A stretch of DNA of 20,265 nucleotides from DASPPM01 sp052143835 (GTDB lineage Bacteria; Pseudomonadota; Alphaproteobacteria; JACZXZ01), in contig JBKQRV010000079.1 in NCBI GenBank assembly GCA_052143835.1, positions 1-20,265 of the forward strand, in the 5' to 3' direction. Below, one piece after another: positions 14,643 to 20,265 of the stretch; the first letter of the stretch is position 1; every line of letters starts with the position of its first letter. Under the pieces are notes generated by a model, which was not told where the DNA came from, searched no databases, and saw nothing but the letters and a program-made list of their open reading frames with translations. A program made the translations under genes and the position numbers.

Positions 14643-15620
14643 ATGACGGTTCTCGTGACGGGGGCTGCGGGGTTCATCGGCTTTCACGTGAGCCGGGCGC
14701 TCTTGGCACGGGGCGAGCGCGTCATCGGCGTCGACAACCTCAACGACTACTATGACGTGCGCCTCAAAGAGGCCCGCCTTGAGCAGCTCGCGGCCGGGCC
14801 CGGCTTCGCCTTCGTCCGCCTCGATATCGCCGAGGAAGCTGCGATCGCAGCGCTCGCCGGACGCGAGCCGGCGATCGACCGCATCGTCCATCTCGCGGCC
14901 CAGGCGGGCGTGCTCTACTCGATCACCAATCCGGGGGCCTACATCCGCGACAACATCCAGGGCCAGCACGTCTTGCTCCAGCTCTGCCGGCGCTTGGATC
15001 GCCTTCGGCATTTCGTCTACGCGAGCTCCTCTTCCGTCTACGGCGGCAATCGCAAGCTGCCCTTCTCGATCGCGGACCGCGTCGACGAGCCGGTCTCGCT
15101 TTATGCCGCGACCAAGCGCTCGGACGAGCTGATCAGCTACGCCTACAGCCACCTCTTCCGGATTCCGGCGACGGGCCTGCGTTTCTTCACCGTCTACGGT
15201 CCCTGGGGCCGACCGGACATGGCGATGTTCATCTTCACCAAGGCGATCCTCGCGGGAGAGCCGATCCGCCTCTTCAATTACGGCAACATGCGCCGCGATT
15301 TCACCTACATCGACGACGTCGTGGCCGGCGTGCTTGCGGTCCTCGAGCGTCCGCCGCCCGAGGGAGACGCCGCACCCCACCGCCTCTACAACCTCGGCCA
15401 CCACCGGGCGGAGGAGCTGCGCCACCTCGTCGCGCTCATCGAGCGGGCCACCGGGCGAAAGGCGATCGTCGAGCTCGCCGCCATGCCGCCCGGCGACGTG
15501 CCGGAGACGTTCGCGGATATCGAGGCGAGCGTGCGCGATTTCGGCTTTGCGCCGCGCACGCCGCTCGAGGAGGGCGTGCCGCGTTTCGTCGACTGGTACC
15601 GCGATTATCACGGGTTGTGA
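14643..15620 (+). CDS. UDP-glucuronate 4-epimerase-like NAD-dependent epimerase
   Basis: This 325-aa extended SDR enzyme closely resembles UDP-glucuronate 4-epimerases, which convert UDP-glucuronate to UDP-galacturonate for capsule, LPS or exopolysaccharide. GAAGFIG at residues 7-13 is the NAD-binding loop, and GVDNLNDYYDVRLKEARL at about 29-46 is a hallmark of this subgroup. The SSSSVYGGN segment at about 128-136 holds the catalytic serine, Y154/K158 form the YxxxK pair (YAATKRS), and FFTVYGPWGRPDMA is the conserved substrate loop. It is divergently transcribed from hpnC with its own promoter candidate. Its closeness to a manC relic suggests that a nucleotide-sugar/surface-polysaccharide locus once lay here. 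A role in hopanoid glycosylation is possible but has no direct support. GalE-type or dTDP-glucose dehydratase activity is less likely given the motifs. Confidence 0.88.
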   Translation: MTVLVTGAAGFIGFHVSRALLARGERVIGVDNLNDYYDVRLKEARLEQLAAGPGFAFVRLDIAEEAAIAALAGREPAIDRIVHLAAQAGVLYSITNPGAYIRDNIQGQHVLLQLCRRLDRLRHFVYASSSSVYGGNRKLPFSIADRVDEPVSLYAATKRSDELISYAYSHLFRIPATGLRFFTVYGPWGRPDMAMFIFTKAILAGEPIRLFNYGNMRRDFTYIDDVVAGVLAVLERPPPEGDAAPHRLYNLGHHRAEELRHLVALIERATGRKAIVELAAMPPGDVPETFADIEASVRDFGFAPRTPLEEGVPRFVDWYRDYHGL

Positions 15621-15635
15621 GCGCGCGCCTTGGCA

Positions 15636-15654
15636 CCGCGCGTCCCGTGCGCGG
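15636..15654. terminator. Possible bidirectional terminator hairpin
   Basis: CCGCGC (15636-15641) and GCGCGG (15649-15654) flank a seven-base loop, between the epimerase stop and the convergent manC relic. Neither side has a clear T-tract, so the call is weak. Confidence 0.25.
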
Positions 15655-15657
15655 CTC

Positions 15658-15947
15658 TTACCGGCCGTAATCGTCGTGGATGCGGATGATGTCGTCCTCG
15701 CCGAAATGCTTGCCCGTCTGGACCTCGATGAGATCGAGGGGGATGTGCCCCGGATTCTCCAGCCGATGCACCGAGCCCACGGGGACGTAGGTCGATTCGT
15801 TTTCGTGAAGCGTGAATACCTTGTCGCCGATGGTGACGCGTGCCGTATCCCGAAGGTGACGATGGCGCCGTCGCGGGCCGCGCGGGCGGCCTTCTCGACT
15901 GCGGCAAGGAAGCCGGCCTCGTCCAAAACAACGTGGTGCGACGGGGC
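15658..15947 (-). pseudogene. manC: manC (mannose-1-phosphate guanylyltransferase) relic with internal deletion
   Basis: Two pieces of a ManC/AlgA-type bifunctional enzyme are joined out of frame. The part at 15947-15846 reads APSHHVVLDEAGFLAAVEKA and on to VTFGI, which matches the N-terminal GDP-mannose pyrophosphorylase domain. The part at 15843-15658 (61 codons plus TAA) is the C-terminal cupin (phosphomannose isomerase) end, with the HENESTYVPVGSVHRLENPG stretch and the terminal DDYGR. A normal protein has roughly 250 residues between these points; here they meet within a few bases and in different frames. The N-terminal piece is itself interrupted upstream by transposase sequence. It can no longer make the enzyme. 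It points to a former mannose/GDP-mannose polysaccharide locus. Confidence 0.82.
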
Positions 15948-16101
15948 GCGTGAGCAGGTTGCCGATCTTGTCCCGTAGGACCCTGTCTGCTGGCAAGCGG
16001 ATCGTGCACATCATGTCCCTCGCTTCAAGGAACTCAAACACCTCCGGCACGGGGAAGGCCGGAAAATACAGGTGCGCAACCTTGCCGCGATATCGTGCGA
16101 C
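15940..16101 (-). mobile_element. IS1380-family transposase fragment
   Basis: The - strand frame reads VARYRGKVAHLYF, then VPEVFEFLEARD, then CTIRLPADRVLRDKIGNLLT and RPV. This resembles the central part of IS1380-type DDE transposases as I know them (a YRG segment, then EVYEFLE, then an IRLPAN..VL..I..LL.RPVG run). The DAAFA-type stretch expected before PEVFEF is altered. Both ends are cut off, by manC sequence on one side and IS66-like sequence on the other. No terminal repeats were seen. It is a dead fragment. Confidence 0.7.
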
Positions 16102-16182
16102 AGCCGGGCGCAGCGCGCCCTCGGCTGCGGTGTTGCTGAGACAGATGCGGCCGCCATCAAGAACGCGCCTGAACGCGGGCTC
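16102..16182 (-). mobile_element. IS66-family TnpC transposase fragment
   Basis: In the same reading frame as the adjoining IS1380-like piece, the - strand encodes FRRVLDGGRICLSNTAAEGA followed by LRPA. This resembles the end of the IS66 transposase catalytic core, normally of the form L.DGR..L.NNAAERALRP, with the first N of the pair changed to S and R changed to G. A stop codon lies just upstream in frame. Only about 27 codons remain, so the family call is reasonable but rests on a short match. Confidence 0.6.
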
Positions 16183-16194
16183 GCAGGATTACAG

Positions 16195-16223
16195 TTGAAA
16201 ATCCGCCGCTCGCCGGCGAGTAT
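16195..16223 (+). promoter_or_regulatory. Candidate promoter for the three-gene acyl cassette
   Basis: TTGAAA (16195-16200) is followed after 17 bases by GAGTAT (16218-16223). The -35 box is good and the -10 box poor. It lies just after the IS66 fragment and would place the transcript start near 16230, favouring the ATG at 16249 over the one at 16222. Confidence 0.28.
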
Positions 16224-16248
16224 GGGTTTCAGAGGTCTGCGGGGCGAG

Positions 16249-17346
16249 ATGGGCAGCGACACGACCTATCGCAGCGACGAGGAGCTGACCCAGTGGTTGA
16301 GCGAAGCGCGGATGCATGCCCTCGCGGGGCATCCGGCGGAACTGCCGAGCGCGCTTTCACATTTGGCAAATCGCCACCTTCCGGATCTCCTGCGTGCCGA
16401 GCTTCTGGCAACGTTCGACATCCTGCCGGCTATCACATTACGAGCGCCGCACCAGGCCGGCGAACTCCTCAAGTGGCTCGCCTCTTTCGCGACGCGGTGG
16501 ATCTGCGAGCCTTCGGCCCTTCGGTCCGTTCTGTCGCTGGCTCGAGAGTTCCTCCCGCAGACGCCCGAGGTCGGTGAGTTCATCGCAGGCGAATCAGGGC
16601 GGATCAGGTTCCGGGAGTTCCTCAACGGGGCCGGCCTTGACGCCGTTCCGTTCGTTTCGATCGGGGCGGAGTGCATGGCTTATGATCTTCTGGCGCGGTG
16701 GGGATTTTGCACCGATCTGCCCTGCGCAAGCGGCTACACACCCTTCTCGCTGGCGGTCCATCACCGCGATCTTGTCCTTCGCGTGCTCGAAAGCGGCTGG
16801 GGCGATTACGCCGCCCCTAGGCTGCTGTGCTCGGTCAGATCCCCCACCGGTCTCGCGTTGGTCGCCCGCAAGGACGGCAAGGCAGTGTGGAACCACCATA
16901 TCGGCGAGTACTGGTCGGCCGACAACTTCGCCCGCTTTAGCGCCAGCATCGAGCGCCTGATGACCGCATTCGACAGGGTTCTCGCCGATTCTTCCGTCGC
17001 CCCGGTCGTGTTCGTGCTGCATCTACCGAGGAACGAAGACCCCTGTGCCGGAGATTTCATGCCGCGCGTGGTGCAGGCGCTAAGGGTCCAAGCGAAGTCA
17101 TCGGCGCCGCGGCTCCTGGTGCTGCACACGCCGCGGGACGTCGACGCGCCGGTCGAGCTCGGCTCCCACCCGACGGGCGCCGCCATCATCCGCGCTCCCT
17201 CCCCAGGACCCGATTACGTCTGGTTCGAGCCCCGCTCCTACAATACCGCTGCAGGCCACGCCTATGAACGGCGGATCGTCGAGAGCATCGTCGATGCCGT
17301 GTCGGGCTGGGTTACGGCAGGCGAACGGCATAGGCAGCGTGCCTGA
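16249..17346 (+). CDS. DUF1796-like putative papain-type cysteine peptidase
   Basis: I recognise this only at domain level. From the ATG at 16249 it is 365 aa: a helical N-terminal part of about 130 residues, then a domain resembling DUF1796 (putative papain-like cysteine peptidases). The domain begins with FVSIGAEC, giving a candidate catalytic Cys142, followed by a TPFSLAVHHRDLV segment that parallels the family's PFDW region. WNHHIGEYW supplies His216/His217, and a strand reads VVFVLHLPR. No signal peptide or membrane segment is evident, so it is probably cytoplasmic. An ATG at 16222 is an alternative start. Its stop overlaps the GTG start of the acyl-AMP ligase gene by 8 bp, so the two products probably work together. 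Activity is unknown: peptidase, thioesterase-like hydrolase or acyltransferase are all possible. GC is near 60%, below the hpn block. Confidence 0.6.
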   Translation: MGSDTTYRSDEELTQWLSEARMHALAGHPAELPSALSHLANRHLPDLLRAELLATFDILPAITLRAPHQAGELLKWLASFATRWICEPSALRSVLSLAREFLPQTPEVGEFIAGESGRIRFREFLNGAGLDAVPFVSIGAECMAYDLLARWGFCTDLPCASGYTPFSLAVHHRDLVLRVLESGWGDYAAPRLLCSVRSPTGLALVARKDGKAVWNHHIGEYWSADNFARFSASIERLMTAFDRVLADSSVAPVVFVLHLPRNEDPCAGDFMPRVVQALRVQAKSSAPRLLVLHTPRDVDAPVELGSHPTGAAIIRAPSPGPDYVWFEPRSYNTAAGHAYERRIVESIVDAVSGWVTAGERHRQRA

Positions 17347-19075
17347 GGCAAAGCCCGCGCCGTTCGCCGCCACCGAGTTCCGTCGCCAGGCGGCGGACGC
17401 GACCGTGTTGCGGCATTGGTCCCCCGCCGGCGCCAACGACTGGACACACGCGGCGCTCTGGTCCGCGGCCGGCCGCTGTTCGCGCCTGCTCCAAGATCGC
17501 ACGGGCCCCGGGGAACTCGTGCTGATCGTCTCGCGCACCAGCACGCTGGCGGTCGCTTGCTTCCTCGGCGGCATCGGAGCGGGGCGTACGGTTTCGATAT
17601 TCCCACCGCAGCACCCGATCCAGGAGGCCGAGGAATTCCGGCGTCAGCAGGCGGCGGCGGTCGCCCGCATCGACCCGCGCCTCATCGTGGTGTTCGAGGA
17701 ACAGGTCAGGGACGACTTGCTGGCGATCGCGCCTGACCTCGCCAGCCGGCTCCTCCTGATCCGGGCGAGCGATGCGTCGGCGGGCATAGAGGCAGGATGG
17801 GAGGTCGACGCGCACTGCTTTTCCGAGCGCGTCGAGGGCCGGATCATGCCGAACGTGCCGCTCTTCGTCCAGCACGGCTCGGGGACGACGGGGGTCAAGA
17901 AGGCGGTGGCAGTGTTCGCGGCGCAGCTTGCCAACCAGTTCGAAGTCTACTGGCGCGGTTCGATCGTGCGGAGCATCACGGCCGAACCCCGTGTTGCCTC
18001 TTGGCTGCCGCTCTACCACGACATGGGGCTGGTCGCCGCCTGCCTCCTCCCGCTGATCGGAGGCGCACCGATCTCCCTGCTCGATCCATTCGACTGGGTC
18101 GCTTGCCCGCAGCTACTATTCGACATGATCGAGACAGACGGGGCGACGCTCTGCTGGATGCCGAACTTCGCGTTCCGGCACTATGTGCGGCTTCACCGCT
18201 TCCTCGTTCGGCGAGACCTCTCGACCGTCCGGGCTTGGGTGAACTGTTCCGAGCCTTGCCGTTCGGCGGACGCCGAGGACTTCGAGGCGGCGTTCTCCGG
18301 TTGGGGCGTGCATGCAGGCGTCGTCGTCGGCTGCTTTGCCATGGCCGAAGCCGTCTTCGCGCTGACCTCGGGAGTGCCCGGCGAGCGTCGAAGCCTGCCA
18401 CTGCCGCGCGGCGGTCTCGCCCTTGGCGCGCGCCTCGCGCCGGCCCGCGCGGTTCACGGTCCCGCCGAAGGGGACCGCGCTCGAAGGGAGGGAGTACACA
18501 GCATTCTGTCGTCGGGACGGCCGCTTGCCGACGTCGAGGTAGATATCTATGTCGATGGACGGCGAGCCGAGGACGGGGTGTACGGCGAGATCGGCGTTCG
18601 TGCCGGCTTTCTGTTCGACGGGTATCGAGATCGGACCCGGCAGCAATCCGGATTCCGGGGCGACGGGACTTTCATGACCGGTGACTTGGGGGTCATCCTG
18701 GACCAGCACCTCTTCGTGCTGGGTCGCTCCAAAGAGGTCATCATCATAGGCGGACGGAACCTTTATGCCGGAGACCTCGAAGCCGCATTGGCCGGCATTC
18801 CCGGGATCAAGCGGGGTCGCATCGTCGCGTTCGGCGTCGCGAACGCGAACACCGGGACCGAAGACCTCGTGATCGTGGCCGAACGCGATGTGGAACACGC
18901 GGCGTGCGGCGAGCGGCTGACTGCGAGGATCAGCGAGCTCCTCCAGGCGATCTTTTTGGTCAAGCCGCATGACGTTCGGATCGTGAATGGCAGGTGGCTC
19001 GTGAAGACAACAAGCGGAAAGCTGTCTCGCGACGCGAACCGTCGAAAATATGAATCGGAGCTGTTCCAATCCTGA
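17339..19075 (+). CDS. Fatty-acyl-AMP ligase-like (FAAL-type) adenylating enzyme
   Basis: This 578-aa ANL-superfamily enzyme probably activates a carboxylic acid as its AMP ester and passes it to the ACP encoded next. Visible motifs are the P-loop QHGSGTTGVKK (178-188), SWLPLYHDMGLV (221-232, a FAAL hallmark), CWMPNFAF (272-279), NCSEP (302-306), CFAMAEA (332-338) and TGDLG (447-451). GRSKEVIIIGGRNLYAGDLE (462-481) has the FAAL-like GRN.Y..D.E form, and KTTSGKLSR (556-564) holds the C-terminal lysine. The P-loop is unusual in having HG where YT is common. I chose the GTG at 17339, which overlaps the previous stop by 8 bp; an ATG at 17264 would lie 83 bp inside the preceding gene. The ACP gene starts 9 bp after the stop. 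The substrate cannot be read from the sequence. The whole cassette reads as acyl loading for transfer to a glycan, lipid or peptide. Confidence 0.85.
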   Translation: MPEAKPAPFAATEFRRQAADATVLRHWSPAGANDWTHAALWSAAGRCSRLLQDRTGPGELVLIVSRTSTLAVACFLGGIGAGRTVSIFPPQHPIQEAEEFRRQQAAAVARIDPRLIVVFEEQVRDDLLAIAPDLASRLLLIRASDASAGIEAGWEVDAHCFSERVEGRIMPNVPLFVQHGSGTTGVKKAVAVFAAQLANQFEVYWRGSIVRSITAEPRVASWLPLYHDMGLVAACLLPLIGGAPISLLDPFDWVACPQLLFDMIETDGATLCWMPNFAFRHYVRLHRFLVRRDLSTVRAWVNCSEPCRSADAEDFEAAFSGWGVHAGVVVGCFAMAEAVFALTSGVPGERRSLPLPRGGLALGARLAPARAVHGPAEGDRARREGVHSILSSGRPLADVEVDIYVDGRRAEDGVYGEIGVRAGFLFDGYRDRTRQQSGFRGDGTFMTGDLGVILDQHLFVLGRSKEVIIIGGRNLYAGDLEAALAGIPGIKRGRIVAFGVANANTGTEDLVIVAERDVEHAACGERLTARISELLQAIFLVKPHDVRIVNGRWLVKTTSGKLSRDANRRKYESELFQS

Positions 19076-19084
19076 GGCCGTCCC

Positions 19085-19336
19085 ATGTCCCGTACATTCG
19101 ATCTGAAGCTTCTTGCCGAGATCGCGGCCGAGGTGATCGGCGTCAGAGAGCTTCGACTGGATCCCACCATGACGGTCGCAGACGTCGAGGGTTGGGATTC
19201 CCTCAACCAGACGCTCGTTGCGTTGGAGATCTCGAACCGCTTCGCCATCGAACTATCGGCGGAGAGTCTCGCGAGATGCGCTAACCTTGAGGCTATCGTG
19301 GCCCTCGTCAGCGATACGATCTCGCGGACGGTATAG
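19085..19336 (+). CDS. Acyl carrier protein
   Basis: This 83-aa protein is a stand-alone acyl/peptidyl carrier protein. The phosphopantetheine attachment site is S39 in GWDSLNQTLVALEISNRF, preceded by the usual helix I and the DPTMTVADVEGW loop. A GAGG ribosome-binding site overlaps the stop of the upstream FAAL gene. The gene is the third and last of the cassette, and its natural partner is the AMP ligase. The residues after the serine (LNQ instead of the common LDH or LGH) mark it as a specialised carrier rather than the fatty-acid-synthesis ACP. What it carries is unknown. Confidence 0.9.
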   Translation: MSRTFDLKLLAEIAAEVIGVRELRLDPTMTVADVEGWDSLNQTLVALEISNRFAIELSAESLARCANLEAIVALVSDTISRTV

Positions 19337-19484
19337 CAGGCGCGAGCGCCGGATGTTACGCTACATTCACTCAGTCGCCAGACATGAGATTGTTCTCGTC
19401 CCTGAGCTGAAGGCCAATAAACGATGGGCCGGCTCGGGGCTAAGGCATAGCGTCATCCTTGCTTGAAGCTCGTAATCCGTCGGC

Positions 19485-20126
19485 TCACTTCCAGGCATGA
19501 ACGATCGTTCTCTCAGGGTGTGTGGGGGTGAATCTAAGCCGCTTGAACCCGACGTCGCGCAACATGCTCTCCAGGCAGCGATGGTTCGGGGAAAAGAAGT
19601 TCGTGGGGTCGCTACCGAGTTCGTCGTTAAGCCAATATCGCATCACGGGGTTCGGATTGTCGAGCTCAGCCACGTGGGTTTCAACCACCGCGAGCTCGCG
19701 TGTCAATTTGGAGACCCGCTTTAAACCACCAAATGGATTCTCCAAATGATACAGGACACCGAGAAACAGAACAACATCAAAGACCCCAATTATCTCTGGG
19801 TTGAGATCGAATACATCTACATCGAGTGACCTCACTCTCGACTTCAACTTTGTGTGCGCATAGTCAAAGCCCGCCTTAGTTCCCCAACCTGGTCCCGACC
19901 AACAGAAATGATCTGTCGCCAGAACATCCGATGCGTTGCGCCGTTCCGCTTCGAAGCTGAAATAGCCATCCCACGCGCCGATATCCAACACTTTCTTACC
20001 GGCAACCGACTCACTGAATATTATATCTGACTCAAGTCGCAAAGCATCGAACGACTTGAGTCCTACGGCGACCTCTCCATCATCGAAATCAAAGGAGTGA
20101 AACCAAGTTATTTGAGGATGTGCCAT
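19485..20126 (-). CDS. CmoB-like (DUF1698-type) SAM-dependent methyltransferase
   Basis: This 213-aa class I SAM-binding protein has motif I at residues 46-61 (VLDIGAWDGYFSFEAE), an acidic TDHFCW at about 71-76, and FLGVLYHLENPFGGL at about 121-135. The last resembles the GVLYHxxxP segment of CmoB and its relatives. It is shorter than true CmoB (which modifies tRNA wobble uridine) and lacks a matching N-terminal domain, so it more likely modifies a small molecule or sugar; the substrate is unknown. GGGGGA precedes the ATG. GC is about 50% in the lines I sampled, well below the rest of the window, which indicates recent acquisition. An IS5-type element ends 17 bp upstream, so its native promoter is probably displaced. 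Confidence 0.78.
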   Translation of the reverse strand: MAHPQITWFHSFDFDDGEVAVGLKSFDALRLESDIIFSESVAGKKVLDIGAWDGYFSFEAERRNASDVLATDHFCWSGPGWGTKAGFDYAHTKLKSRVRSLDVDVFDLNPEIIGVFDVVLFLGVLYHLENPFGGLKRVSKLTRELAVVETHVAELDNPNPVMRYWLNDELGSDPTNFFSPNHRCLESMLRDVGFKRLRFTPTHPERTIVHAWK

Positions 20127-20143
20127 TTTATCCCCCGTCCTTA

Positions 20144-20265
20144 GAGTCTGTCCGGAAAGTTTTGATTCATGAACCGAGCCTTGCCAGTCGGCGGACCATG
20201 AGACGGATGCTGGCGAGCATGACGAAGGCGATGGCGGTACGGGTGAGGTTCTCGAAGTCCTTGGC
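20144..20265 (-). mobile_element. IS5-family insertion sequence, 3' terminal part
   Basis: From about 20144 the sequence starts GAGTCTGTCCGGAAAGTTTT, which has the look of an IS5-group terminal inverted repeat. It is followed 23 bases later by the transposase stop. TTA at 20141-20143 could be the short target duplication. The other end lies outside the window, so neither the repeat pair nor the duplication can be confirmed. Confidence 0.75.
20167..20265 (-). CDS. IS5-family transposase, C-terminal end
   Basis: The last 32 codons before a TGA at 20169-20167 read AKDFENLTRTAIAFVMLASI followed by RLMVRRLARLGS. The AKDFE.L...A.AF..LASIRLM..RL pattern is the typical C-terminus of IS5-family (IS427-like) DDE transposases. 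The frame is intact to the window edge and the gene is co-oriented with the methyltransferase downstream. Whether the element is complete cannot be seen. Confidence 0.85.
   Translation of the reverse strand, partial: AKDFENLTRTAIAFVMLASIRLMVRRLARLGS

Noticed and set aside
14520..15926. A 468-codon - strand frame opposite the UDP-glucuronate epimerase
   Set aside because: Only its first 27 codons resemble a protein (the manC relic); the rest is antisense shadow of the epimerase.
16072..16248. Start of the DUF1796-like gene at ATG 16072
   Set aside because: This part of the frame runs antisense through the IS1380 and IS66 fragments, so the extra N-terminal residues are not native coding sequence.
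19337..19484. Possible small ORF or IS relic between the ACP and methyltransferase genes
   Set aside because: I read all frames and found no recognisable protein, tRNA or repeat; the short frame near 19353-19466 matches nothing I know.
1..20265. CRISPR array, tRNA or rRNA genes
   Set aside because: No regularly spaced direct repeats and no cloverleaf or rRNA-like sequence were noticed on reading; a dedicated scan was not possible.

Overview
The window looks like a chromosomal segment of a hopanoid-producing, GC-rich Gram-negative bacterium, most likely an alphaproteobacterium. The evidence is the gene content (a nearly complete hpn locus with the HpnC/D/E squalene route and the HpnN RND exporter) and strong GC bias. 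No rRNA or other phylogenetic marker is present, so the class assignment is an inference.

Positions 1-14457 hold the hopanoid locus, arranged as two converging blocks. The + strand block is: the tail of a first hpnN copy, a complete second hpnN, hpnA, ispH and hpnH. The - strand block, in transcription order from the right, is hpnC, hpnB, hpnD, hpnE, apt, shc (hpnF) and hpnG. The blocks meet tail to tail: the last 51 bp of hpnH and hpnG overlap on opposite strands. Together the genes cover isoprenoid precursor supply (IspH), squalene synthesis from farnesyl diphosphate (HpnC, HpnD, HpnE), cyclisation to the hopane skeleton (Shc), addition of the adenosyl side chain (HpnH), removal of adenine (HpnG), probable adenine salvage (Apt) and export to the outer membrane (HpnN). 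HpnA and HpnB have no firmly settled reaction. Notable points are the tandem hpnN pair, apt inside the operon, hpnB lying between hpnC and hpnD, and a 15-codon ORF bridging hpnN and hpnA.

Positions 14643-15620 encode a UDP-glucuronate 4-epimerase-like enzyme on the + strand, divergent from hpnC. Positions 15658-16182 are a scrapyard on the - strand: a manC (mannose-1-phosphate guanylyltransferase) relic with its middle deleted, then an IS1380-type transposase fragment, then an IS66-type transposase fragment.

Positions 16249-19336 hold a compact three-gene + strand cassette: a protein resembling the DUF1796 putative papain-like cysteine peptidases, a fatty-acyl-AMP-ligase-like enzyme and an acyl carrier protein. 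GC falls here to about 60% (lines sampled by eye, against about 67% in the hpn block). Positions 19485-20126 encode a CmoB-like methyltransferase of about 50% GC on the - strand, and an IS5-family element enters at the right edge. The region from 14.6 kb onward therefore reads as an accessory surface-glycan or acyl-modification segment, assembled by transfer and IS activity next to the conserved hopanoid locus.
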